A DNA stretch of 64,000 nucleotides from Maribellus luteus (GTDB lineage: Bacteria > Bacteroidota > Bacteroidia > Bacteroidales > Prolixibacteraceae). The stretch covers positions 372,001 through 436,000 of the forward strand of contig NZ_QWGR01000002.1 of assembly GCF_003576475.1 (NCBI RefSeq), read 5' to 3'. The notes under the pieces are model-generated. The model was given only the letters and a program-made list of their open reading frames with translations. It was not told the origin of the DNA and did no database searches. Positions 10,361 through 18,578 of this stretch are shown one piece after another; position 1 is the stretch's first letter, and each line of letters opens with the position of its first letter. The position numbers and the translations under genes are program-made.

Positions 10361-10404
10361 CCCGTAAATGATGCCCATACAGCTCTTTTGCGGGTTATTC
10401 TTTT
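10361..10404 (+). terminator. Possible terminator after the small T9SS gene
   Basis: CCCGTAAA (10361-10368) can pair with TTTGCGGG (10387-10394) with one wobble pair, followed by a T-rich stretch (TTATTCTTTT). The 18-nt loop is large. It lies between two converging genes, so it could serve the plus-strand transcript. Confidence 0.35.
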
Positions 10405-11630
10405 GTCGCTTGTTCTATGTCGGCAATTAGGTCATCCACATTTTCAATACCAACCGAAAGTCGCATCATGGTGTCGCGGATATTGGCGGCGGCTCTTTCT
10501 TCCAGCGGAAATTCGGCATAAATGGTCGAGTGCGGATGAATGATCAGTGTTTTATTATCGCCCAGGTTGGTTGCCCTGCGAACAACTTTTAGCTTGTTCA
10601 TAAAAGAATAGCAGGCTTCTTTTGATTCCAGGTCGAATGAAATGATGGTGCCGGGAACTCCTTTAAAATATTTTTTTGCGGCATCAAAGCCCGGGTCTCC
10701 TTCCAGGCCAGGATAGTTTACCACCGTCACTTTTGGGTTCGAGTGCAGATAGCTTCCCAGCACCATGCAGTTCTGGTAGCATTTTTCCACACGTAATTCA
10801 AGCATATCGAGGCCCTGGCTCATGTTTCGGGCAGTTTGCGGCGACATGCTGCCTCCGGTGTTCCGGTAAATGTTTTTTCTGATTTTAGCGATGAGTGCAT
10901 TTTTCCCGAATTTTTCCGTGTAGCTGCCCAGGTTCGGATTGAGTGTCCAGTCAAAATTCCCGTGATCAATAATGGCACCGCCAAATGAAGTAGCCCCGCC
11001 GGAAATATGTTTGGTGGTGGAGATTACCTCGATATTTACCCCAAAATCAGCCGCGCGAAAAACATTGGGAGGCGTAATCGTACTGTCAGCAATCAAGAGA
11101 ATGTCGTGCTTTTGGGCGATCCGGGCAAGCATTTCAATATCTGCAATGTCGAGCTGAGGATTGGTGACCGTTTCAAAATAGATAGCCCGGGTGTTTTTAT
11201 CGATCAGTTTCTCAATATCCTTTTCGTTGCGAAGTTCCGAGAAGCGGCATTCCAGTCCAAACTCAGCAAGTGTTTGGTTAAACAGGGCGTATGTGTGTCC
11301 AAACAGCCGGCTCCCGCTGATAATGTTATCTCCGGCTTTGGTAAGAGCTAAAATGGTATTGGAGATGGCAGCCATGCCCGAACTAAGCGCAATTACCCCG
11401 TGGCTGCCTGTGAGCGCCTTTAGTTTTAGTTCGAAATATTCCACCGTAGGGCTCGACGTACGCGAGTATACATGGGCAATGTATTCACCTTTAAAATTCG
11501 CCTCAATTTGTTCTGCTGAATCAAATTCGAATGCTACTGCTTCGTACAACGGCATATGCAACGCATTGTGAGGATCGGGTTTGGGATAAGGTACATTGAG
11601 GGAAGTGGTTGTAAAGCCGGGTTGTTTCAT
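10395..11630 (-). CDS. PLP-dependent Cys/Met metabolism enzyme (O-acylhomoserine sulfhydrylase type)
   Basis: A 411-residue enzyme of the Cys/Met metabolism PLP family, most like O-acetyl/O-succinylhomoserine sulfhydrylases that make homocysteine from an activated homoserine and sulfide. Cues are the N-terminal substrate region (PLYEAVAFEFDSAEQIEANF), YSRTSSPTVEYFE, the SSGMAAISNTILAL cofactor-phosphate loop, and the PLP lysine in STTKHISGGATSFGG near residue 210. The ATG at 11630 (MKQPGFTTTSLNVPYP) is preferred over the upstream in-frame start at 11666, which adds residues unlike the family. A cystathionine lyase or synthase role cannot be excluded from sequence alone. It stands alone, facing the T9SS gene. 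No SAM riboswitch was recognised upstream. Confidence 0.85.
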   Translation of the reverse strand: MKQPGFTTTSLNVPYPKPDPHNALHMPLYEAVAFEFDSAEQIEANFKGEYIAHVYSRTSSPTVEYFELKLKALTGSHGVIALSSGMAAISNTILALTKAGDNIISGSRLFGHTYALFNQTLAEFGLECRFSELRNEKDIEKLIDKNTRAIYFETVTNPQLDIADIEMLARIAQKHDILLIADSTITPPNVFRAADFGVNIEVISTTKHISGGATSFGGAIIDHGNFDWTLNPNLGSYTEKFGKNALIAKIRKNIYRNTGGSMSPQTARNMSQGLDMLELRVEKCYQNCMVLGSYLHSNPKVTVVNYPGLEGDPGFDAAKKYFKGVPGTIISFDLESKEACYSFMNKLKVVRRATNLGDNKTLIIHPHSTIYAEFPLEERAAANIRDTMMRLSVGIENVDDLIADIEQATKE

Positions 11631-11977
11631 TTTTAAAATTTTACCAAAAAAACAATTCAATAACATAAAAGTTTTTTAAAGATAGAGTATTTGTTGGTAT
11701 GATTTTTGCAATTTAGACGCAGGTTTTAAATAATAATTAAACAGCATTTATTGAACCTTATAAGACCATGGCGCCCCCGTCATGGTCTTTCTCTTTTGCA
11801 CCGCTTGCTGTTTTTTATCTCGTATTCCCGGTTTCCCATCTTCATTATTATGTACTAAAGTAGTTTTACACGTCTTGTTGGTGAACTCATGTTATTCGCT
11901 TCTTTAGGTTAAGGAGATTTTTTGTTGATTTCAGAAAGCTTTATGGAGTGTTTCTCTATCTTTATAAAAAAACAAGC
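11631..11977. other. Divergent intergenic region with a perfect 9-bp hairpin
   Basis: This gap separates the minus-strand PLP enzyme from the glycogen cluster. AAGACCATG (11762-11770) and CATGGTCTT (11781-11789) form a perfect 9-bp stem with the C-rich loop GCGCCCCCGT, followed by TTCTCTTTT on plus. This looks like a weak terminator or the 3' end of a short plus-strand RNA, but no plus-strand gene lies before it. A near-match to the -7 element (TATCTTTA) lies at about 11956-11963 before the branching-enzyme gene. Nothing else is recognisable. Confidence 0.4.
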
Positions 11978-13996
11978 ATGAAGAAATTTTTGCCAAAACT
12001 TGTTCAGGATGATCCATGGCTGGAACCATATTCAGGAGTAATTTCTGATCGGATGATTGTTGCGGAGAGGAGACAAAAGGAATTAACGGGCGGGAAAAGT
12101 TTGTACGAATTTTCTTCCGGCCATTTGTATTTTGGGCTTCACAAAACAACCGGTGGTTGGATTATTCGGGAATGGGCACCCAATGCAACCTACATTTATC
12201 TGGTGGGTACTTTTAACGAATGGCGCGAACAGGCTGAATTCTCGTTTACGCACATTGGTGAAGGAGTTTGGGAATTGGAATTGGAAGCCGATGCTATTGA
12301 TCACGGAGATTTATATGCCCTTCAAATTCACTGGGCGGTGAGTTCAGGAAAACGAGTGCCGGCATGGGCAAGATATGTGGTTCAGGATAAGGATACCCAC
12401 ATTTTTAATGCGCAGGTATGGGCGCCTGAATTGCCGTATGAATGGAGGAATACCGGATTTGAGAGAACAGAAGAACCACCTCTTGTATACGAAGCTCATG
12501 TGGGCATGGCGGGAGAGGAACCCCGTGTTCATACTTACAATGAGTTTCGTGAACTGATGTTGCCACGTATCAAAGCCAACGGATACAATACCATTCAGCT
12601 GATGGCAATTCCCGAGCATCCCTATTACGGAAGTTTTGGCTATCACGTGTCCAGCTTTTTTGCACCATCGTCGCGCTTCGGAACACCCGACGAACTAAAG
12701 CAACTTATTGATGAGGCGCATGGAATGGGATTGGCGGTGATTATGGACCTGGTACATTCTCATGCCGTGAAAAATGAAGTGGAAGGATTGGGGAATTACG
12801 ATGGAACCCGCTTTCAGTTTTTTCACGACGGGCCCAAAGGCGAACATCCGGCGTGGGATTCCTATTGCTTTAATTACGGGAAAAGCCAGGTAGTACATTT
12901 TCTTCTGTCCAACATCAAGTATTGGCTCGAGGAGTTTAAATTCGATGGATTTCGTTTCGACGGTGTTACCAGCATGCTGTATTTTAACCACGGTCTGGGT
13001 ATCGCCTTTACCAATTACGCCGATTATTTTGGGGCCAATGTTGATTACGATGCGGTTACCTATTTTAAGCTGGCCAATAAACTGATGAAAGAGGTAAACC
13101 CGAAATCGCTTTCGATTGCCGAAGATATGAGCGGAATGCCCGGACTGGCAGCACCTGTTGAAAGTGGCGGCCTGGGGTTTGATTTCAGGATGGCAATGGG
13201 AATGCCCGATTTCTGGATCAAGGTCATCAAAGAAAAATCGGACGAGCAGTGGGATGTAGGCGATATTTTTTATCAGCTGACTTCCAAAAGACTCGACGAA
13301 AAAGTGGTGAGCTACGCCGAATCGCACGATCAGGCATTGGTGGGTGACAAAACCATTATTTTCCGGCTGATCGACAAGGAAATGTATTTTAGCATGCGGA
13401 AAGACCAGCCGAATCTGATGGTTGAACGCGGAATTGCTTTGCATAAAATGATTCGCCTGGCCACTGCCAGCTCGGCGGGTGGCGCTTACCTGAATTTTAT
13501 GGGAAATGAATTCGGACATCCGGAGTGGATCGATTTTCCGCGCGAAGGAAATAACTGGTCGTTTAAGCATGCCCGCCGGATTTGGAGCATTGCCGACAAC
13601 CCCGAACTGAAATTTCACTGGCTGTACGATTTTGACAAGGAGATGATTGCTCTGATCAACGAAAATAAACTGCTGACCATCCCTTCGGTGGATTTGGTGC
13701 TGGAAAACAAACCGGATAACGTGCTGGCTTTTCACCGCGGACTGTTTTTGTTTGTGTTCAATTTCAACCCTCAGCATTCCTACACCGATTACGGTATTCC
13801 GCTGGGTGCCGGAAAATACAGGATTGTATTGAATACCGATTCCGGGAGGTTTGGAGGCAACGATCTGGTGGATGAAGACATTAGCTATTACACTTTGCCC
13901 AATGGAGGGGTTGAGAGTCAGCATTATTTAAAACTTTATTTGCCGGCCCGAAGTGCACTGGTGTTTAAGAAAGTGGATATTCCGAAAGCAAAATAA
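11978..13996 (+). CDS. glgB: 1,4-alpha-glucan branching enzyme (GH13)
   Basis: A 672-residue glycogen branching enzyme. It cuts alpha-1,4 chains and reattaches them by alpha-1,6 links. An N-terminal CBM48-like domain (about 50-150, with GGWIIREWAPNATYIYLVGTFNEW) precedes the GH13 barrel. The nucleophile is D328 in DGFRFDGVTS, the acid/base is E382 in SIAEDMSG, and D451 in ESHDQ is the third catalytic residue. The sequence (NYGKSQVVHFLLSNIKYWLE; NEFGHPEWIDFPREGNNWS) is closer to the eukaryote-type branching enzymes (GH13_8) than to E. coli GlgB. The ATG at 11978 (MKKFLPKLVQDDPW) is preferred over an in-frame GTG at 11948. The stop codon abuts the next start with no spacer, so the two genes are probably translationally coupled. 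Confidence 0.95.
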   Translation: MKKFLPKLVQDDPWLEPYSGVISDRMIVAERRQKELTGGKSLYEFSSGHLYFGLHKTTGGWIIREWAPNATYIYLVGTFNEWREQAEFSFTHIGEGVWELELEADAIDHGDLYALQIHWAVSSGKRVPAWARYVVQDKDTHIFNAQVWAPELPYEWRNTGFERTEEPPLVYEAHVGMAGEEPRVHTYNEFRELMLPRIKANGYNTIQLMAIPEHPYYGSFGYHVSSFFAPSSRFGTPDELKQLIDEAHGMGLAVIMDLVHSHAVKNEVEGLGNYDGTRFQFFHDGPKGEHPAWDSYCFNYGKSQVVHFLLSNIKYWLEEFKFDGFRFDGVTSMLYFNHGLGIAFTNYADYFGANVDYDAVTYFKLANKLMKEVNPKSLSIAEDMSGMPGLAAPVESGGLGFDFRMAMGMPDFWIKVIKEKSDEQWDVGDIFYQLTSKRLDEKVVSYAESHDQALVGDKTIIFRLIDKEMYFSMRKDQPNLMVERGIALHKMIRLATASSAGGAYLNFMGNEFGHPEWIDFPREGNNWSFKHARRIWSIADNPELKFHWLYDFDKEMIALINENKLLTIPSVDLVLENKPDNVLAFHRGLFLFVFNFNPQHSYTDYGIPLGAGKYRIVLNTDSGRFGGNDLVDEDISYYTLPNGGVESQHYLKLYLPARSALVFKKVDIPKAK

Positions 13997-15013
13997 ATGC
14001 GGGGAGCAAAATTTCAAACATACGTAGACATACCCCATTATCAACATAAAGCGGGGTACCAAAAGAGAAGCGTTTTTATCGGCTCCTGTTTTACCGAAAA
14101 TGTAGGAAACAGGATGCAGGCGCTGAAATATCCGGTGGATATCAATCCTTTCGGAATTCTTTACAATCCTTCTTCGGTGGCAAATGCACTACAGGCGCTG
14201 CTGGATGAAAAAAAGTTTGGCGCCGGTGAGCTGTTTCAGCACAACGGTATCTGGCATAGTTTTATGCACCACGGCCGGTTTTCTTCGGTTGATCAGGCGG
14301 AAGCACTGACGCAGATCAATGCGCGGATCGCTTTTTCATCCAACTGGCTGCGGCAGGCCGATTTTCTTTTCCTGACTTTTGGTACAGCCTGGATTTACCG
14401 CTACAAGGAAAGCGGGGAAGTGGTGGCCAATTGCCACAAAGTCCCGGCATCGAAGTTTGTTCGCAAACGTTTGTCGGTTGGCGAAATTGTGGGTGTTTAC
14501 ACCGAGCTCTTGGCCCGGTCGTGGGAACAAAATCCCGAAATTAAGATTGTATTTACAGTTAGCCCCATTCGTCATTGGAAAGACGGGGCCATCGAAAATC
14601 AGCGAAGCAAGGCCGCCCTGATTCTTGCAATTGATGAGCTTGTAAAGCGATTTCCGGATAAGTGCTTTTATTTTCCTTCGTACGAAATAGTGATGGATGA
14701 ACTGCGCGATTACCGCTTTTATGCCGAGGATATGTTGCACCTCACCGAAGTGGCTGTCGATCATATCTGGTCGGTGTTTGAGGAAAACCTGATTGATGCA
14801 GAGAGCCGAAAAACAGCCATGAAAATTCAAAAACTGGTGAATGCCATGCAGCATCGGCCAGTAAACAAACGTTCGCAAGAATTTGCCATTTTCTTAAACA
14901 AGTTCCTGAAAATGACCCAGGAACTGGAAAAGGAATATTCCTATCTTAACTTAAAGTTAGAAAAAGAATATTTTATCCGGCATTTAAGGGAATTGGAGCA
15001 AAACGGGGGATGA
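13997..15013 (+). CDS. GSCFA domain protein
   Basis: A 338-residue protein of the GSCFA family (PF08885), named from the motif seen here as IGSCFTENVGNRM near residue 28. The family has a GDSL/SGNH-hydrolase-like fold, and members are suspected of carbohydrate-related esterase activity, but none is well characterised to my knowledge. The region LFLTFGTAWIYRYKESGEVVANCHK and the VSPIRHWKDG motif are typical. No signal peptide is seen, so it is probably cytoplasmic like its neighbours. Its ATG follows directly on the stop of the branching-enzyme gene, which ties it to glycogen metabolism. Removal or addition of an acyl group on glycogen is only a guess. Confidence 0.9.
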   Translation: MRGAKFQTYVDIPHYQHKAGYQKRSVFIGSCFTENVGNRMQALKYPVDINPFGILYNPSSVANALQALLDEKKFGAGELFQHNGIWHSFMHHGRFSSVDQAEALTQINARIAFSSNWLRQADFLFLTFGTAWIYRYKESGEVVANCHKVPASKFVRKRLSVGEIVGVYTELLARSWEQNPEIKIVFTVSPIRHWKDGAIENQRSKAALILAIDELVKRFPDKCFYFPSYEIVMDELRDYRFYAEDMLHLTEVAVDHIWSVFEENLIDAESRKTAMKIQKLVNAMQHRPVNKRSQEFAIFLNKFLKMTQELEKEYSYLNLKLEKEYFIRHLRELEQNGG

Positions 15014-15030
15014 AAATGATATAATTCATG

Positions 15031-15038
15031 TACATTTG
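15031..15038 (+). promoter_or_regulatory. -7 promoter element TACATTTG before the debranching-enzyme gene
   Basis: An exact TAnnTTTG match 18 bp after the GSCFA stop codon, giving a leader of about 65 nt to the ATG at 15109. No clear -33 element is present. It suggests that the second half of the glycogen cluster can be transcribed from its own promoter. Confidence 0.4.
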
Positions 15039-15108
15039 TTTATGAGTGTTCGCTCATTCTCCATAACTTTCTAAACCAATTTATCTCAAATCGTAATTAA
15101 GTTTTGTT

Positions 15109-17055
15109 ATGCATTACCTTAGTTTTGATCAGGAGCAGCTTATAAATCTGGAGTATTCGTTAGACCGCGAAATACTTCGGACCAACAAGGCTGGATCGTA
15201 TCTGTGTACCACATTAAATGGCTGTAATACCCGAAAATATCATGGATTACTGGTTAGCCCCATCGAAAACTTCGGGGGAGAAAAGCATGTGTTGTTATCG
15301 TCGCTTGATGAAACGGTAATTCAGAATGAGGCGGAGTTTAACCTCGCCATCCACCGTTACCAGGGAGGAAGTTATGAGCCCAAGGGACACAAGTACATGC
15401 GGAATTTCAGTTTTGGAAATGTGCCGAAGATCACGTACCGGGTTGGCGGGGTAGTTATTACAAAAGAGCGTTTACTGGTTGAAAAGGAAGAACAGGTGCT
15501 GATTCGTTACACGCTGGAAGAAGCGCGTTCGGCAACCACTTTGCGCTTAAAACCCTTTTTGGCTTTTCGCAATATTCATGCGCTAAGCAAGGCAAACCTG
15601 TTTGTGAATACCAAATTCGAGAATATCGAAAATGGAATTGCCACGCGCCTGTACGACGGATATCCGAATCTTTATCTGCAAACAAGCAAAAAGGCTGATT
15701 TTGTGCCGGTACCCGATTGGTATTACAACATCGAATACCTCAAAGAACTGAACCGTGGATACGATTATCTGGAAGACCTTTTTGTCCCGGGTTATTTCGA
15801 ACTTCCCATGGAAAAAGGCGAGTCCGTAGTGTTTGCGGCCGGGTTAACTGAATCAAATCCTCTGGGATTAAAACAACGTTTTACCCGCGAGTCGAGAAAA
15901 AGAGGAGACAGGGAAACTTTTGCCAGTTCGCTGGAACATGCCGCCAAGCAATTTGTGGTTCATAAAAAGAATACGGCAGAAATTATTGCCGGTTTCCCTT
16001 GGTACGGGAGCATTACGCGGCAAACCTTTGTTTCGTTGCCCGGACTGTGTTTGTCGCTGAAAGACGAAAAGCTGTGCGCCACCATACTCGATTCGTACCT
16101 GAAGTATTTTAACGACGGATTTTTTCCCGATCATATCGGAAGCAAGGAATTGACCTATCATTCGGCGGATACTTCGCTGTGGTTTATTTGGGTGGTTCAG
16201 CATTGTTACAAAACCAAAGGTAAGCCGGCAGTTGCCTGGAAAACCTATGGCCCCGCCATCAAACGGATTCTTTCTGGCTATAAAGAATCGAAGCTCGGTT
16301 ACATAAGAATGAACAAGGACGGTTTGATTGAGGCTGAAAAAGAAAAGATTGCATTAACCTGGATGGATTCTTATGTGAATGGGAATCCGGTGGTTCAGCG
16401 TGCCGGGTTGGCAGTTGAAGTGAATGCATTGTGGTTCAATGCCATTTGTTTTGCGCTCGATTTGGCCGATATGGCCGGCGACCACGAATTTATCGATGAA
16501 TGGAAAGACATGGTAGAGAAAGTGGCGCATTCATTTTTAAATACTTTCTGGAGCGAAGGGCATGGGCTTTTGGCCGATGTGGTGAAAGAAGGCGTTCCCG
16601 ACTGGTCGGTGCGGCCCAATATGGTAATTGCAGTGGCCCTGGATTACACGCCGCTTAACAAGGAACAGCAAAAACAGGTGTTGAGTGTGGCCAAAAAGAA
16701 ATTGCTGACCAACCGGGGTTTGCGGTCCCTGTCGCCCGATCACTTGCGGTACAAGGGAAGTGTGAAGGGAAATCCGCAGGAAAGAGAGTCGGCCATTCAC
16801 ATGGGCGCGGTTTGGCCCTGGTTACTGCCGTTTTTTGTGGAGGGTTATTTGAAGATTCATAAAAAAGGCGGGCTGCCCTTCGTAAAACAAATATTGGAAA
16901 GTTTTGAAGAAGAGATGACACAACACTGTGTGGGAACCGTTTCCGAAATGTACGAAGGAAATCCTCCCCATCAGGGGAAAGGGGCCATTTCGCAGGCTTG
17001 GAGTGTGGCAGGTGTGTCGTACGCCATGAAGCAGATTCGGAACTACCACGAGTAA
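15109..17055 (+). CDS. Glycogen debranching enzyme (amylo-alpha-1,6-glucosidase type)
   Basis: A 648-residue bacterial debranching enzyme, which hydrolyses alpha-1,6 branch points of glycogen. The N-terminal half (about 1-250) has the opening typical of the family: EYSLDREILRTNKAGSYL, then CNTRKYHGLLVSP. The C-terminal (alpha/alpha)6-barrel domain (about 290-640) has GFPWYGSITRQTFVSLPGL, SADTSLWFIW, LTWMDSYVNGNPVVQRAG and AIHMGAVWPWLLPFFVEGY. This corresponds to GDE_C/GH133. No signal peptide is seen, so it is cytoplasmic. It lies between the GSCFA gene and the GT4 synthase gene in the same orientation and would act with the phosphorylase during breakdown. The ATG at 15109 gives a normal N-terminus. 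Confidence 0.92.
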   Translation: MHYLSFDQEQLINLEYSLDREILRTNKAGSYLCTTLNGCNTRKYHGLLVSPIENFGGEKHVLLSSLDETVIQNEAEFNLAIHRYQGGSYEPKGHKYMRNFSFGNVPKITYRVGGVVITKERLLVEKEEQVLIRYTLEEARSATTLRLKPFLAFRNIHALSKANLFVNTKFENIENGIATRLYDGYPNLYLQTSKKADFVPVPDWYYNIEYLKELNRGYDYLEDLFVPGYFELPMEKGESVVFAAGLTESNPLGLKQRFTRESRKRGDRETFASSLEHAAKQFVVHKKNTAEIIAGFPWYGSITRQTFVSLPGLCLSLKDEKLCATILDSYLKYFNDGFFPDHIGSKELTYHSADTSLWFIWVVQHCYKTKGKPAVAWKTYGPAIKRILSGYKESKLGYIRMNKDGLIEAEKEKIALTWMDSYVNGNPVVQRAGLAVEVNALWFNAICFALDLADMAGDHEFIDEWKDMVEKVAHSFLNTFWSEGHGLLADVVKEGVPDWSVRPNMVIAVALDYTPLNKEQQKQVLSVAKKKLLTNRGLRSLSPDHLRYKGSVKGNPQERESAIHMGAVWPWLLPFFVEGYLKIHKKGGLPFVKQILESFEEEMTQHCVGTVSEMYEGNPPHQGKGAISQAWSVAGVSYAMKQIRNYHE

Positions 17056-17208
17056 TAACGGGAATAAAAAAGTAAACAATAACGCCTGGATAATTTGGGA
17101 GGAAGAATGTAGAGAGGAGAAAATTGGAGCAGAATTGTTGAAACGTAAAGTACAGGCACATTTGTTTGAAAGTCTGGTTGCCATTGAAAACTTTAAAAAG
17201 CGTTACAC

Positions 17209-18501
17209 ATGAAGGTATTGATGTTTGGTTGGGAATTTCCACCGCATATTTCAGGAGGACTGGGAACAGCATGTTATGGATTAACCAAAGGACTGGCAGA
17301 AATTAACGATGTGGAGGTAACCTTTGTAGTTCCAAAGGCTTTTGGCGATGAAGATCAGTCGGTTATGAAACTGATTGGAGCCAATACTATCCCCATTGCC
17401 GCAAAAGACTTTTATTTTCAGGAAGCAGATAAATCAATGAGTTACCTGGAAGTGGATTCTCTGATCGTTCCTTATGTGAGCGAAGAAGACTTCTGGAAGC
17501 TCAAAACTGAAAAATATCCCCGGAACACCCGCTTTATTGAAACCAACGAAGGCTTGAAAATCGATTTTAGCGGAAGCTACGGCGCCGGGCTAATGCAGGA
17601 GATTAAAAACTATGCAGTGGTGGCGGGGTTCATTGCCCGGCAAAATCATTTTGATATTATTCATGCCCACGACTGGCTGGCTTATCCCGCCGGAATAGCA
17701 GCCAAGCGAATCAGCGGGAAACCCTTGGTGGTGCATGTGCATGCTACCGACTTCGACCGGAGCGGCGGGAGTGTAAACCCCGGTGTTTACGCGGTGGAGC
17801 GCGAAGGAATGGAGGCTGCCGATAGAATAATTACGGTAAGCAACCTTACCCGCTACACGGTTATCAACAAATACGGGATTTCGCCCGATAAGGTGGTAAC
17901 GGTTTACAATGCCGTTGAGCCGGTGGATGACGATCCCGGAACACTGCCGCCAAAGGGCGTTAATGAAAAAGTGGTTACTTTTCTGGGGCGGGTGACCATG
18001 CAAAAAGGCCCCGAGTATTTTATTGAAGCCGCGAGCCTGGTGCTGAAGAAAATGAAAAATGTGCGCTTTGTTATGGCCGGAAGCGGTGATATGCTCGATG
18101 CGATGATCGCCCGGACGGCACAGTTGGGAATCGCCGACCGTTTTCATTTTACCGGATTTTTAAAAGGAAACGACGTCAGCAACCTCTTCCGGATGACCGA
18201 TGTTTTTGTAATGCCTTCGGTTTCAGAGCCCTTTGGGATTGTACCGCTGGAAGCGATGCAACTGGATGTGCCGGTGATTATTTCCAACCAGTCGGGAGTA
18301 GCCGAAGTGTTGGAAAATGTGATAAAAGTTGATTTCTGGGATACGTTTGCCATGGCAGATTCCATTCATGGAATTTTGAGTTACCCTTCGCTGTCGGCCC
18401 ACTTCAAGAAAGAAGGGCGCAATGAAGTAGGAGAATTGAAATGGGTCAATTCTGCCATGGATGTTAAAAAGGTATACGATAGCGTAGTGTTTCAGAATTA
18501 A
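17209..18501 (+). CDS. GT4-family glycosyltransferase, probable glycogen synthase
   Basis: A 430-residue GT-B fold glycosyltransferase. The N-terminus MKVLMFGWEFPPHISGGLGT carries the loop (GGLGT) typical of starch/glycogen synthases. HAHDWLAYPAG and the C-terminal nucleotide-sugar site (VMPSVSEPFGIVPLEAMQ, near residues 340-360) fit GT4/GT5 enzymes. It most likely extends glycogen alpha-1,4 chains from a nucleotide-glucose. Whether the donor is ADP- or UDP-glucose cannot be read from the sequence, and no glgC lies in the window. Its ATG overlaps the TGA of a short open frame in the 153-bp gap before it (see findings). Confidence 0.88.
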   Translation: MKVLMFGWEFPPHISGGLGTACYGLTKGLAEINDVEVTFVVPKAFGDEDQSVMKLIGANTIPIAAKDFYFQEADKSMSYLEVDSLIVPYVSEEDFWKLKTEKYPRNTRFIETNEGLKIDFSGSYGAGLMQEIKNYAVVAGFIARQNHFDIIHAHDWLAYPAGIAAKRISGKPLVVHVHATDFDRSGGSVNPGVYAVEREGMEAADRIITVSNLTRYTVINKYGISPDKVVTVYNAVEPVDDDPGTLPPKGVNEKVVTFLGRVTMQKGPEYFIEAASLVLKKMKNVRFVMAGSGDMLDAMIARTAQLGIADRFHFTGFLKGNDVSNLFRMTDVFVMPSVSEPFGIVPLEAMQLDVPVIISNQSGVAEVLENVIKVDFWDTFAMADSIHGILSYPSLSAHFKKEGRNEVGELKWVNSAMDVKKVYDSVVFQN

Positions 18502-18578
18502 GTGATTAGGGAATGAAACAAATCCTGAGCAGTTAATCGCAGTGGGATGAGTTACAATAATGAATAAACAATTTTAAG

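Noticed and set aside
11631-11760. SAM riboswitch upstream of the Cys/Met enzyme
   Set aside because: No conserved riboswitch core or paired stems could be recognised on minus.
12695-13924. 409-codon minus frame opposite glgB
   Set aside because: Antisense shadow of a well-supported GH13 gene; the sequence shows no recognisable motifs.
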